Shown piece after piece: positions 47,658 through 56,537 of a stretch of 64,000 nt of DNA. The notes under the pieces were generated by a model. The model had not been told where the DNA came from, made no database searches, and was given only the letters and a program-made list of their open reading frames with translations. Both the position numbers and the translations under genes were made by a program. The DNA is from Glycomyces niveus (lineage in GTDB: Bacteria > Actinomycetota > Actinomycetes > Mycobacteriales > Micromonosporaceae). How positions within the stretch are numbered: the first letter of the stretch is position 1; each line of letters begins with the position of its first letter. The DNA lies in NCBI RefSeq assembly GCF_017592475.1, contig NZ_JAGFNP010000007.1, positions 62,001 to 126,000 of the forward strand. Reading direction: 5' to 3'.

Positions 47658-48545
47658 TCAGCGGAGCAGCAGGTCTGCCAGGGCGAAGGCGAAGAGGGCC
47701 ACCGCCACGAAGCCGTTGGCGGTGAAGAAGGCGCGGTTGACCTTGGAGAGGTCGTGCGGTTTGACGACCGCGTGCTCGTAGGCGAGGGCGATCGCCACGA
47801 CCGCGAGGCCGATCCAGTAGATCCATCCGAAGCCGGTCAGGGCGCCGAACCAGGCGAAGGCGGCCCAGGCGATCGCGTGGGTCACGGTGGAGGCGTGGAG
47901 GGCGACCTTGACGCCCCAGCGGGCCGGGGTGGAGTGGACGCCGATTTCGCGGTCGATGTCGATGTCCTGGCAGGCGTATATGAGGTCGAAGCCGCCGATC
48001 CAGAGGCCAACGGCCGCGCCGAGGACGATCGAAGGGGCCGAGCCCTCGAACGTGCCCGTCACCGCGAGCCACGCGCCCACCGGGGCGACCATCTGGGCCA
48101 AGCCAAGGATCGCGTGCGGGTAGTCCGTGAACCGCTTCGCGTACGGGTAGACGATGAGCGGGGCGACGGCGAGCGGGCTCAGCGCCAGGCAGAGCGGGTT
48201 CAGCAACCAGGCCGAGGCGAGGAGTGCCACGAGGCTGACTCCGCAGCCGATGTAGGCGGTCTTCAGCGAGACTCTGCCGGTGACGAGTTCCCGCTTCGCG
48301 GTGCGCGGGTTCTTCGCGTCGATCTTCCGGTCGATGATGCGGTTGGCGGCCATCGCCAGGGTTCTCGCGCTCACCATCGCGACGGTGACCAGGACGAGGA
48401 CCCACCAGCTGAAGGCGTCCTCCAGGGTCATGACCGTCAGGGTCGAGAGGTACGCGAAGGGCAGGGCGAACACCGAGTGCTCGAAGGCGACGAGCTTCAG
48501 GAAGTCCTTGACGTGGTTGGGCTTCGGGGTGAGGGTCTCAGTCAA
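47658..48545 (-). CDS. mqnP: UbiA-family menaquinone prenyltransferase
   Basis: A 295-residue membrane enzyme with about nine helices that attaches the isoprenoid tail to the naphthoate-type menaquinone precursor. First Asp motif: A-N-R-I-I-D-R-K-I-D-A-K-N-P-R-T (N-x-x-x-D-x-x-x-D). Second: C-Q-D-I-D-I-D-R-E-I-G-V-H-S. This set, with a UbiD-like partner, is that of MqnP of the futalosine pathway (as in Streptomyces) rather than MenA. The TTG start overlaps the upstream stop by 8 bp, with GGAAAGAG as ribosome site. Assignment to the futalosine route is inferred from the pairing. Confidence 0.85.
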   Translation of the reverse strand: MTETLTPKPNHVKDFLKLVAFEHSVFALPFAYLSTLTVMTLEDAFSWWVLVLVTVAMVSARTLAMAANRIIDRKIDAKNPRTAKRELVTGRVSLKTAYIGCGVSLVALLASAWLLNPLCLALSPLAVAPLIVYPYAKRFTDYPHAILGLAQMVAPVGAWLAVTGTFEGSAPSIVLGAAVGLWIGGFDLIYACQDIDIDREIGVHSTPARWGVKVALHASTVTHAIAWAAFAWFGALTGFGWIYWIGLAVVAIALAYEHAVVKPHDLSKVNRAFFTANGFVAVALFAFALADLLLR

Positions 48546-50007
48546 GTCCGTACTCTTTCCAGCGGCGGTCGACGGACGCTTTGACTGCCGAGCTCATCTG
48601 CATCGCCTCGGGCCAGCCGCGCGTGTAGCCCTCCTCGGGCCACTTCGCGGTCGCGTCGATGCCGGCCTTGCCGCCCCAGAACTGGTGGTAGGAGGCGTGG
48701 TCGAGGTGGTCGACGGGGCCTTCGGTGAGGAGCAGGTCCCGCGAGTAGTCCACATTGCCCAGTGCGCGCCAGGCGACCTCGCGGTAGTCGTGCACGTCGC
48801 AGTCGGCGTCCACCACGACGATGAGCTTCGTCAGGCTCATCATCTGCAGGCCCCAGATCGCGCTCATGACCTTCTGCGCCTGCTTCGGGAACTTCTTGTC
48901 GATCGAGACGATCACGCAGTTGTGGAAGACCCCGGCCGCAGGCATGTCGTAGTCGACGATCTCCGGGATCATGATCTTGACGAGCGGCAGGAAGATCCGC
49001 TCGGTCGCCTTGCCCAGCCCGTGGTCCTCCTGGGGCGGGGCCGAGGTGATGATCGTGTGGTAGATCGGGTTCTGGCGCATCGTCATCGCCTCGATGTGCA
49101 TGACCGGGAACGGCTCCACTGGCGTGTAGAACCCGGTGTGGTCGCCGAACGGACCCTCGGGCAGGCGCTCGCCCGGCTCGGCCCAGCCCTCGAGCACGAT
49201 CTGCGAGTTCGCCGGAACCTGGAGCGGGACGGTGAGGCAGTCGACCATCTCGACGCGCTCGCCCCGCAGGAAGCCCGCGAACAGGTATTCGTCGATGTCC
49301 GGCGGGAGCGGCGCGGTCGCGGCGTACGCCATCACCGGGTCCGGGCCGATCGCGATCGCCACGGGCAGCCGCTCGCCGCGCTTCTCGGCCTCGGCGTAGT
49401 GCGAGGTCGAGTTCTTGTGGATCTGCCAGTGCAGGCCGATCGAGCGCTCGGTGTGCTGCTGGAGCCGGTAGAGGCCGACGTTGCGCTTGCCGGTCTCGGG
49501 GTGCTTGGTGTGGGTGAGCCCGAAGTTGTGGAAGACGCCGCCGTCGCCGGGCCAGACCTGGAGGCCCGGGAGCATGTCCAGGTCGACGTCGTCGCCGGTG
49601 AAGACCACCTCTTGGCACGGGGCCTTGCGGATCTTCTTGGGCGGCACGGACTTGAGCTGCATGAGCTTGCCGAGGCCGTCGCGGATGCCCGCCCAGCCGA
49701 CCGGCAGCTCGGGCTTGGCGAGGGCGCCGATGCGGTCGCCGATCTCGTTGAGGGAGTCGACGCCGAGGGCCTTGGCCATGCGCGCCTCGGTGCCGAAGAG
49801 GTTGATCGCCACGGGGATGTGGCTGCCGGCCGGGTTCTCGAAGAGCAGGGCCGGGCCGTCCTCGCGGATCACCCGCTGCGTGATCTCGGAGATCTCGAGG
49901 TGCGGGTCGACCTCGGCCTTGACGCGCTTGAGGTCGCCGTCGGCTTCGAGGGCGGCCAGGAACGCCTGCAGGTCTTCGTACGGGAACTTGGGTGCCACGG
50001 AGTTCAT
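48538..50007 (-). CDS. mqnL: UbiD-family prenylated-FMN decarboxylase (menaquinone, MqnL-like)
   Basis: 489 residues, three-domain UbiD fold, decarboxylates the aromatic menaquinone precursor using prenylated FMN. L-P-G-L-Q-V-W-P-G-D-G-G, N-V-G-L-Y-R-L-Q, G-P-D-P-V and the catalytic E-G-P-F-G-D-H-T-G-F-Y motif near residue 280 are visible. Downstream E-I-V-D-Y-D-M-P and V-V-V-D-A-D-C-D-V-H-D complete the family pattern. It is co-transcribed with the UbiA-type gene. The ATG is at 50007. No flavin prenyltransferase (UbiX) lies in the window. Confidence 0.9.
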   Translation of the reverse strand: MNSVAPKFPYEDLQAFLAALEADGDLKRVKAEVDPHLEISEITQRVIREDGPALLFENPAGSHIPVAINLFGTEARMAKALGVDSLNEIGDRIGALAKPELPVGWAGIRDGLGKLMQLKSVPPKKIRKAPCQEVVFTGDDVDLDMLPGLQVWPGDGGVFHNFGLTHTKHPETGKRNVGLYRLQQHTERSIGLHWQIHKNSTSHYAEAEKRGERLPVAIAIGPDPVMAYAATAPLPPDIDEYLFAGFLRGERVEMVDCLTVPLQVPANSQIVLEGWAEPGERLPEGPFGDHTGFYTPVEPFPVMHIEAMTMRQNPIYHTIITSAPPQEDHGLGKATERIFLPLVKIMIPEIVDYDMPAAGVFHNCVIVSIDKKFPKQAQKVMSAIWGLQMMSLTKLIVVVDADCDVHDYREVAWRALGNVDYSRDLLLTEGPVDHLDHASYHQFWGGKAGIDATAKWPEEGYTRGWPEAMQMSSAVKASVDRRWKEYGLD

Positions 50008-50086
50008 TCAACCACCCGCCCGCGGTCACATTTCCGGGCTCTACTTCGACCTGGTGATGGCGGGCACTGCACCTGTGAGGTACATT

Positions 50087-50124
50087 ACGATACGGTACCG
50101 TCTCGTTTCGAAAAGGCGTAGGCT
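50087..50124 (+). promoter_or_regulatory. Operator-promoter for the MFS efflux gene
   Basis: A 20-bp palindrome (50087-50106), ACGA-n-ACGGT/ACCGT-n-TCGT with one mismatched pair, is followed by TAGGCT (50119-50124) as -10. A -35 at 17-18 bp would fall inside the palindrome, so a bound repressor would block it. A half site ACGATACG recurs at 50137-50144. The nearby tetR gene is the candidate binder. Confidence 0.6.
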
Positions 50125-50280
50125 CGAGGCAACACCACGATACGAGCGGGGTACGACAACCCCGCCGGTCGAACACCAGCGCGCCCCGGGCCGAGCCCGC
50201 CGCGCGCGAGCCGCGGTCGGCGCCGCGGCGAGACATCGCCAAGATGCACTGACTCTCTGAAACACAGAAACGGAAACCCT

Positions 50281-51873
50281 GTGAGCGACACCCGTTCCGA
50301 ACCGACCCCTGAAGTCGAGGACCAAGGCCACCCCCGCCGGTGGGCCATCCTCGGCGTCCTGGTCATCAGCCTCATCGTCGTCGTCCTCGACAACACCGTC
50401 CTCAACGTCGCCATGAAGACCCTGGCCGCGCCCGCGCCCGAAGGCGTCGAGGCCAGCCAGAGCGACCTCGCCTGGATGATCAACTCCTACACCCTCGTCT
50501 TCGCCGGACTCCTCTTCGCCTCCGGCATCATCGGCGACCGCATCGGCCGCAAGCGCATGCTCATCGGCGGCCTCGTCGTCTTCGGCCTCGCCTCGCTGCT
50601 CTCCGCCTACGCCAGCACGCCCGACCAGCTCATCTGGTACCGCGCCCTCATGGGCGCCGGCGCCGCCGTCATGATGCCCTCCACCCTGTCGCTGCTGCGC
50701 AACGTCTTCTCCGCCAAGGAGTTCCCCAAGGCCCTCGGCATCTGGACCGGCGCGGTCGGCATCGGCGGCGCCATCGGCCCGATCGTCGGCGGCGCGCTCC
50801 TCGAGCACTTCTGGTGGGGCTCGGTCTTCCTCATCAACGTGCCGATCGTCGTCTTCGGCATCGTCGCCGTCTCGATCCTCGCGCCCGAGTCCAAGGGCAG
50901 CCAGGCCAAGGCCGACTTCGTCGGCATGGCCCTCTCCATGATCGGCCTCGTCAGCCTCACCTACGGCATCATCGAAGCCGGCGACTCCGGCTCCTGGTCC
51001 GGCATCGAAGTCTGGGGCACCATCGCGCTCGGCGTGATCGTCCTCGTCGGCTTCGTCCTGTGGGAGAAGCGCATCCCGCACGCCTCGCTCGACATGAACC
51101 TCTTCAAGAACACCCGGTTCTCGGCCTCCTCGGCCATCATCACCCTCACCTTCTTCGGGATGATGGGCCTGATGTTCTTCATGACCTTCTACCTCCAGCT
51201 CCTCAAGGGCTACACCCCGCTGGAGACCGGTCTGCTGTTCCTGCCGTTCGGCGCCTCGATGCTCGTCTTCGCCCCGCTCTCGAACACCCTCGTGCAGCGC
51301 TTCGGCGCCAAGACCGTCGGCATCGTCGCGATGCTCCTGGTCATCACCAACTTCACGGTCACCGCGCTCGTCTTCGAGGCCGACACCCCCGTCTGGGTCG
51401 TCATCGTCCTCTTCCTCATCACCGGCGCCGGCATGGCCAACCTCATGCCGCCCGCGATGAACACGCTGATGTCCTCGGTGCCCAAGGAGAAGGCCGGCGT
51501 CGGCTCCGCGCTCGCCAACACGCTCCGCCAGGTCGGCGGCGCACTCGGCGTCGCCGTGCTCGGCACCGTCATGGCCCAGGCCTACCAGTCCCGCATCGGC
51601 GACGCCGCCCCGCAGCTGCCCGACGCCGCCCGAGAGTCCTACGCCGCCACGTACGGCGCCCTCGAGAGCGGGGCCCTCCCGGCCGACGCCGCCGCAGCCG
51701 TCACCAGCGCGGCCGACAGCTCGTTCATCGACGCCCTGCACATCACCGCGTTCTCGGCCATCGGCGTCGCCCTCGTGGGCCTCGTCATCATCGCGCTCTT
51801 CTTCCCCGGACGGCAGCGCCGCGAGACCGAGACCCCTGCGGAGGCCGCCGAAGCCGCCCTCATCGAGGCCTAG
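50281..51873 (+). CDS. MFS drug efflux transporter, DHA2 (EmrB/QacA) type
   Basis: A 530-residue proton-coupled exporter with about 14 membrane helices, located in the cytoplasmic membrane. Motif A-like G-I-I-G-D-R-I-G-R-K-R-M-L-I near residue 80, motif-C-like G-A-A-V-M-M-P-S-T-L-S and G-G-A-I-G-P-I-V-G-G-A-L. V-L-D-N-T-V-L-N-V-A in helix 1 is the DHA2 family signature. The GTG start has only a weak site (CGGAAAC). The cognate TetR gene follows 14 bp downstream. Substrate unknown; probably toxic hydrophobic compounds. Confidence 0.9.
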   Translation: MSDTRSEPTPEVEDQGHPRRWAILGVLVISLIVVVLDNTVLNVAMKTLAAPAPEGVEASQSDLAWMINSYTLVFAGLLFASGIIGDRIGRKRMLIGGLVVFGLASLLSAYASTPDQLIWYRALMGAGAAVMMPSTLSLLRNVFSAKEFPKALGIWTGAVGIGGAIGPIVGGALLEHFWWGSVFLINVPIVVFGIVAVSILAPESKGSQAKADFVGMALSMIGLVSLTYGIIEAGDSGSWSGIEVWGTIALGVIVLVGFVLWEKRIPHASLDMNLFKNTRFSASSAIITLTFFGMMGLMFFMTFYLQLLKGYTPLETGLLFLPFGASMLVFAPLSNTLVQRFGAKTVGIVAMLLVITNFTVTALVFEADTPVWVVIVLFLITGAGMANLMPPAMNTLMSSVPKEKAGVGSALANTLRQVGGALGVAVLGTVMAQAYQSRIGDAAPQLPDAARESYAATYGALESGALPADAAAAVTSAADSSFIDALHITAFSAIGVALVGLVIIALFFPGRQRRETETPAEAAEAALIEA

Positions 51874-51887
51874 GGGAGAATCGGGCC

Positions 51888-52580
51888 ATGCCTGCCGAGC
51901 TCAGCGAGACGCCGACCGTCCCGGACCATGCCGCTCCGGACAGCGCCACCGGCGCTGCCGGCGACACTGCCCCCGGCGGCGCCGCGGCCCCGGCCCCCAA
52001 CAAGGGCCGGCCCCGCAGCGAGGCGGTCAGCCAGGCCATCCTGGAGGCCACCCTCGACCTCATCGCCGAGTACGAGAACGTCACCGAGGTCAGCGTGGAG
52101 GCCATCGCGGAGCGCTCCGGCGTCTCCAAGGCCTCCATCTATCGGCGCTTCTCGGCCAAGGGCGAGATCATCGCCGCGGCCATGGAGAGCGTCAAGGCCC
52201 CGCTCCCGGCCGACATGCCCCGCACCTCGCTGCGCGACGACCTGATCCACCTGGCGCACAGCATGACCCGGGTCGTCGACCCGCGTGACATGAAGGTCGT
52301 CAAATGCATGATGCTGGCGGTCAACGACCCCGACTACCAGCATCACCACCACCGGTTCGTCGAGCACCGCCGCAAGTTCGTGCGCGACACGTTCTCGTAC
52401 TGGATCGACCGCGGCCAGGCCCGGCCCGATCTCGACCTGCACCTGGCCGTGGCCATGTTCATCAGCCCGCTGCTGACGATCTACGTGTACGGCCAGTACG
52501 CCGACGTCCAGGCGCCCGACACCATCGAGCGCCTCGTCGACTCCTTCCTGAAGGGGATCGGCACCGCGCTGGCTTCTTAA
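51888..52580 (+). CDS. TetR family regulator of the efflux gene
   Basis: 230 residues. The first 40 are a Pro/Ala-rich extension. The HTH follows: Q-A-I-L-E-A-T-L-D-L-I-A and V-E-A-I-A-E-R-S-G-V-S-K-A-S-I-Y-R-R-F-S-A-K. The C-terminal ligand domain is in the TetR_C class of ordinary length. ATG 51888 has GGGGAGAATC upstream. It is co-transcribed with the MFS gene. The palindrome at 50087 is its likely operator, giving negative feedback. Confidence 0.88.
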   Translation: MPAELSETPTVPDHAAPDSATGAAGDTAPGGAAAPAPNKGRPRSEAVSQAILEATLDLIAEYENVTEVSVEAIAERSGVSKASIYRRFSAKGEIIAAAMESVKAPLPADMPRTSLRDDLIHLAHSMTRVVDPRDMKVVKCMMLAVNDPDYQHHHHRFVEHRRKFVRDTFSYWIDRGQARPDLDLHLAVAMFISPLLTIYVYGQYADVQAPDTIERLVDSFLKGIGTALAS

Positions 52581-52596
52581 GGCGCGCAAACGTATC

Positions 52597-52630
52597 GCGG
52601 CCTTCACGATCCGCCGATCGTGAAGGCCGC
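52597..52630 (+). terminator. Terminator after tetR
   Basis: A perfect 15-bp stem (52597-52611 with 52616-52630), CGCC loop, 17 bp after the stop. Confidence 0.75.
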
Positions 52631-52654
52631 GTCCGTTCCTCCGACCAGATGCGA

Positions 52655-52682
52655 CCGGGCCCCGCCGTCCCGCGGGGCCCGG
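52655..52682. repeat. Second intergenic hairpin
   Basis: A perfect 11-bp stem CCGGGCCCCGC / GCGGGGCCCGG with a 6-nt loop. Confidence 0.6.
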
Positions 52683-52714
52683 TCACCGGAAGGAACCGAG
52701 GATCTGGTCTAGGG

Positions 52715-52747
52715 GGCCCGGCTCACCGCCTCCCGGCGAGCCGGGCC
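52715..52747. repeat. Third intergenic hairpin
   Basis: A 10-bp stem GGCCCGGCTC / GAGCCGGGCC with a 13-nt loop. Confidence 0.55.
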
Positions 52748-52772
52748 GTCGTTCCGCCTTAGTTCGCCGGCA

Positions 52773-52809
52773 GGAGCTCCGCGCTGTGCTTCTTGGTTCG
52801 CGGAGCTCC
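52773..52809 (-). terminator. Terminator after the CBM2-GH6 gene
   Basis: An 11-bp stem GGAGCTCCGCG / CGCGGAGCTCC with a 15-nt loop, 8 bp past the minus-strand stop at 52818. Confidence 0.6.
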
Positions 52810-52817
52810 AAGGCCGA

Positions 52818-54584
52818 CTAGTTGACCGGCGGGTAGGCGTTCTCCAGGAGCTCCGCGAACTGCTCAGAGGACCAGTGGCCCGAGAGCGGCATGTTGTCGC
52901 GAGAACCGGAGGGGTTGTTGCCGTTGCGGATGTTGCCCTGGTAGTCGGGGTCGCACATCTCGTCGAAGCCCTTGCCCTCGTCGTTCGGGATGTACTGCGA
53001 GGAGCCGTCGGACTCGCCCGGAGGCTTCATCCAGACGTAGGCGTCGATGCCCGGCTCGGGCGAGACGGTCGGGCGCTCACCGAGGCCGGCGCCGGCCTGG
53101 TTGCACCAGTTGCCCTTGTTGTAGCGCTGGTCGATCCGGGACTCGTCCACGAAGGTGATCGGGTCGTTCGAGGTCGACGGGCCGGTCGGGCGGTAGTCGC
53201 CGCCCCAGCCGTTGCGGCTGGTGTCGATCAGCATGCCGATGTTCGAGTTGAAGCCGTTGTCGATCAGCTCTTCACGGAGTGCCGTGGCGAAGTCGATCTC
53301 GCCGTTGTAGGCGTTCCAGTCGACCCACTTGACGTCGCCGTTCTGGTTGAGCGGCTTGCCGCCCACGTTCTGGTTGACCTCCCAGTAAGGCTCTTCCAGC
53401 ACCGAGAAGTTGGCGGTGTTGGTGATGAAGCCGTGGACGTCGTCGGCGGTCATGCCGTTCATGCCGATGAGGTCGCCGTACAGCGCGGCCGAGGCGTGGA
53501 AGTTGTCGTACTGCGGGTCGTCGTTCGTCCACCCGATCCAGCCGTGGTGGCCGACGTCGAGGTAGTTGTACGTGTTCGACAGCGAGCCCAGCTCGGAGAC
53601 GGCGTAGGAGATGCCGTCCTCGTAGTTGCCGTTGGCCTTCATGGTGTTGCAGTTGTCCGTCTGGGTCGCGCGCGGCGAGACGTTGGTGACGAGGTTCGGC
53701 AGCGAGTCGACTTCGATGACGTTGACGATCCTGAGGTCGGCGTACTTCGCCTGGCCCATGATGTCGACGATCGGGTCGATGTACTCGCTCTTGTAGACGT
53801 CGATCTGGTCCGCCGCCAGCTCGCCGTTGGAGGCGAGCGCCGCGCAGTCGCGGCCGGGCAGGTTGTAGATGACGAACTGGATGACGTCCGCGCCCTGCTC
53901 GAGGGCCTCGTCGAGGTGGTCCTCGATGCCCATGCTGCCGGTGGTGGGGGAGCCGTTGCCGTAGATCGCGGAGCGGCGGTCGATCCAGACGCCGGTCGGC
54001 TGGTCGGCGATCGCGTCGCCGCCCGGCTCGGCCGCGGCGTTCGCGGACCAGATCGGGTTGACATAGGCCTGCGCGCCCGCGTACGGGTTGTCGACCTTGT
54101 CGCCGCCGCCCGGGTCCTCAGTGGGCGTCTCGGACGGCGTCTCGGTCGGCGGGGTGGTCGGGTTCGACGGGCCGTTGCAGACGTCGCCGTTCACCGTGAA
54201 CTGGCCCGGAGTCGCAGAGGACCCGCTCCCGATGAAGCCGAAGACCTCGCGGCTCTGGCCGGAGCCGATGCTGGCGTTCCAGCCGACGTCCTTGCCGGTG
54301 AAGCCGGTCCCGCTCTGGGTCCACCCGACGTTCCACGCGTTGGAGACGGTGGTGCCGGCCGGGAAGTTCCACTTGATCTCCCAGCCGTTGATCGGCTCGT
54401 CCGCGGTGATGACGACGTTGGCCTGGAAGCCGCCGCCCCACGAGCTGACCACGTTGTAGTCGACTTCGCAGCCCTCTTCGGCGAGTGCCTGGTTCGCCGA
54501 AGCGAAGGTCAGACCCGTCGCGGCGAGCGCGCCGACGGCGACGCTCGTGAGCGCGAGTCTCCTTCTCCTTCGAGAAAGTTGCAT
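52818..54584 (-). CDS. Secreted GH6 cellulase (cellobiohydrolase) with N-terminal CBM2
   Basis: 588 residues. Signal peptide at residues 1-35 (R-R-R-R-R-L-A-L-T then A-N-Q-A-L-A). A CBM2 cellulose-binding module follows at about 38-140 (C-E-V-D-Y ... G-D-V-C, with W residues for cellulose), then a Pro/Thr linker (P-T-E-T-P-S-E-T-P), then the GH6 domain to the end. Catalytic signatures: V-I-Y-N-L-P-G-R-D-C-A-A (proton donor Asp) and I-G-M-L-I-D-T-S-R-N-G-W-G. It acts by inversion, probably releasing cellobiose from cellulose. The gene has AAGGAAAT before the ATG. It is a tandem paralogue of the next GH6 gene and has a CebR-like box. Confidence 0.93.
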   Translation of the reverse strand: MQLSRRRRRLALTSVAVGALAATGLTFASANQALAEEGCEVDYNVVSSWGGGFQANVVITADEPINGWEIKWNFPAGTTVSNAWNVGWTQSGTGFTGKDVGWNASIGSGQSREVFGFIGSGSSATPGQFTVNGDVCNGPSNPTTPPTETPSETPTEDPGGGDKVDNPYAGAQAYVNPIWSANAAAEPGGDAIADQPTGVWIDRRSAIYGNGSPTTGSMGIEDHLDEALEQGADVIQFVIYNLPGRDCAALASNGELAADQIDVYKSEYIDPIVDIMGQAKYADLRIVNVIEVDSLPNLVTNVSPRATQTDNCNTMKANGNYEDGISYAVSELGSLSNTYNYLDVGHHGWIGWTNDDPQYDNFHASAALYGDLIGMNGMTADDVHGFITNTANFSVLEEPYWEVNQNVGGKPLNQNGDVKWVDWNAYNGEIDFATALREELIDNGFNSNIGMLIDTSRNGWGGDYRPTGPSTSNDPITFVDESRIDQRYNKGNWCNQAGAGLGERPTVSPEPGIDAYVWMKPPGESDGSSQYIPNDEGKGFDEMCDPDYQGNIRNGNNPSGSRDNMPLSGHWSSEQFAELLENAYPPVN

Positions 54585-54645
54585 GTTTCGATTTCCTTCG
54601 GGGTTGATTGGCCACGTCACGCGGCCCGGAACGGGTGCCCATCCA

Positions 54646-54659
54646 GGGAAGCGCTCCCA
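54646..54659 (-). promoter_or_regulatory. CebR-like operator upstream of CBM2-GH6
   Basis: TGGGAGCGCTTCCC on the minus strand, one position off the known cellulose-utilisation operator TGGGAGCGCTCCCA of actinomycetes. It is just after the predicted transcription start. Confidence 0.8.
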
Positions 54660-54671
54660 AGATGTGCATTG

Positions 54672-54701
54672 ATAATCTCCGATATATTGATGAACTGTCA
54701 A
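54672..54701 (-). promoter_or_regulatory. Promoter of CBM2-GH6
   Basis: TTGACA (54701-54696), 18-bp spacer, GATTAT (54677-54672). Confidence 0.6.
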
Positions 54702-54771
54702 GAGGTCGCCCAGGAAAATTCCCTCCTGAGGCGTGTTCGGCCAACGCTTTCGAAGGCGGTCGCCAGATTGG

Positions 54772-54781
54772 CAAGCGCTTG
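54772..54781. promoter_or_regulatory. Extra palindrome upstream of CBM2-GH6
   Basis: CAAGCGCTTG, a perfect 10-bp palindrome sharing the AGCGCT core of the CebR box. Possibly a second, weaker site. Confidence 0.35.
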
Positions 54782-54876
54782 AATCAGTGAAAACGCTCCC
54801 GCGCGGAACCGGACGGGTCCCTTAGAAAAACTTTGGCGCACAACCGTCCCTCGAGTCCGCATTGTGGACGCGCGGC

Positions 54877-54905
54877 GGCGGGGCCGCGCCATGCGCGGCC
54901 CCGCC
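54877..54905 (-). terminator. Terminator after the second GH6 gene
   Basis: A 13-bp perfect stem GGCGGGGCCGCGC / GCGCGGCCCCGCC (54877-54889, 54893-54905), CAT loop, about 57 bp past the stop at 54962. Confidence 0.7.
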
Positions 54906-54961
54906 GTCTTCATGCGGGCGAAGTGCCGGTTCGCCCTCTACCTGCCGGACAGACGAAGTGG

Positions 54962-56377
54962 TCAGTTCACCGGCGGGTAGGCGTTCGCCAGGAGCTCTGC
55001 GAACTGCTCGGAGGACCAGTGGCCGGAGAGCGGCATCTCGCCCCGCGCCCCGCTCATGTTGAACCCGTTGCGGATGTTGCCCTCGTACGCGGGGTCGCAC
55101 ATCTGGTCGAAGCCCTTGCCCTCGTCGTTGTCGATCGGCTCTGAGGCGCCGTCCGACTCGCCCGGGGGCTTGATCCACACGTAGGCGTCGATCCCCGCCT
55201 CGGGCGCGACCGTCGGCCGCTCGCCGAGGCCCGCGCCGGCCTGGTTGCACCAGTTGCCCTTGTTGTGGCGCTGGTCGATGCGCGACTCGTCCACGAAGGT
55301 GACCGGGTCGGTCGACGCGGACGGACCGGCCGGCCGGTCCGGGCCGCCCCAGCCGTTGCGGCTGGTGTCGATCAGCATGCCGATGTCGGCGTTGAAGCCG
55401 TTCGCGACCAGCTCGTCGCGGAACGCCGTCGAGAAGTCGATCTCGCCGTTGTAGGCGTTCCAGTCGACCCACTTGACGTCGCCGTTCTGGTTGATCGGCT
55501 TGCCGCCGACCACCTGGTCGACCTCCCAGTGCGGCTCCTCGAGCGGCGAGTAGTTCGCCGTGTTGGTGATGAAGCCGTGCACGTGGTCGGCCGTCATGCC
55601 GTTCTCCCCGATGAGCGACCCGAAGGTCGCCGCCGAGGCGTGGAAGTTGTCGTACTGCGGGTCGTCGTTGGTCCACCCGATCCAGCCGTGGTGGCCCGCG
55701 TCGAGGTAGTTGTAGGTGTTCGGCAGCGCGCCGAGTTCGGCCGCCGCGTACGAGACGCCGTCGATATAGTTGCCGTTGGCCTTCATCGTGTCGCAGTTCG
55801 GGGTCGCGGTGGCCCGCGGCGAGACGTTGGTGACGAGGTTCGGCAGCGAGTCGACCTCGATGACGTTGACGATCCGCAGGCCCGCGTAGGCCGGGTCGCC
55901 CTGGATCGCCACGATCGGGTCGATGTACTCGCTCTTGTAGCGGTCGATCTCGTCGGCCTTGAGTTCGCCGTTGGAGGCGAGGGCGGCGCAGTCGCGGCCG
56001 GGCAGGTTGTAGATGACGAACTGGATGACGTCCGCGCCTTGGGCGAGGGCCTCGTCGAGGTGGTCCTTGAGGCCCATGCCGCCGGTCGTGGGGGAGTCGT
56101 TGCCTTCGATGGCGCTGATGCGGTCGAGCCACACGCCGGTCGCCTCGTCGGCGATGGCCGCGCCGCCGGGCTCGGCCGCGGCGTTCGCGGACCACAGCGG
56201 GTTCACGTAGACCTGCGCGCCCTCGTAGGGGTTGTCGACCTTCGCCTGGGCGATGCCGGCGTCGTCCGGCCGTTCCTGCGCTCCGGCGCTGCTGAGCGCG
56301 ACGGTGCTGACCGCGGCGGCGGCGAGCGTCGCCGCCGCGAGGGCGCCCAGGCGCTGCTTCCTTCGGTTGAGTGTCAT
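54962..56377 (-). CDS. Secreted GH6 cellulase without binding module
   Basis: 471 residues. Signal peptide ends near A-Q-E-R (residue 34), then the GH6 catalytic domain begins D-N-P-Y-E-G-A-Q-V-Y-V-N. Same motifs as its neighbour (V-I-Y-N-L-P-G-R-D-C-A-A, L-I-D-T-S-R-N-G-W-G) with no CBM2 or linker. The two catalytic domains are nearly colinear, so this is a tandem duplication in which one copy gained or lost its binding module. Loss of the CBM suggests soluble or amorphous cellulose as substrate (inference). The ATG is at 56377. Confidence 0.92.
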   Translation of the reverse strand: MTLNRRKQRLGALAAATLAAAAVSTVALSSAGAQERPDDAGIAQAKVDNPYEGAQVYVNPLWSANAAAEPGGAAIADEATGVWLDRISAIEGNDSPTTGGMGLKDHLDEALAQGADVIQFVIYNLPGRDCAALASNGELKADEIDRYKSEYIDPIVAIQGDPAYAGLRIVNVIEVDSLPNLVTNVSPRATATPNCDTMKANGNYIDGVSYAAAELGALPNTYNYLDAGHHGWIGWTNDDPQYDNFHASAATFGSLIGENGMTADHVHGFITNTANYSPLEEPHWEVDQVVGGKPINQNGDVKWVDWNAYNGEIDFSTAFRDELVANGFNADIGMLIDTSRNGWGGPDRPAGPSASTDPVTFVDESRIDQRHNKGNWCNQAGAGLGERPTVAPEAGIDAYVWIKPPGESDGASEPIDNDEGKGFDQMCDPAYEGNIRNGFNMSGARGEMPLSGHWSSEQFAELLANAYPPVN

Positions 56378-56487
56378 GTGCCTTCCCTTGATCGTCGGGC
56401 GTTGACAGAGCAGCCGGTCGGCGAGCGCGGCGAAGCCGCGCTGACGGGCCTGCTCTCAGAGGAGGCTCCGTGCGTACCGGGTGGACA

Positions 56488-56501
56488 CGGAAGCGCTCCC
56501 A
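56488..56501 (-). promoter_or_regulatory. CebR-like operator upstream of the second GH6
   Basis: TGGGAGCGCTTCCG on the minus strand, the same box as at 54646 with one further change. It lies the same distance from the TTGACA. Confidence 0.78.
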
Positions 56502-56537
56502 AACTTTACATCGAAGTTTGCCTATGTCTCACTGTGA

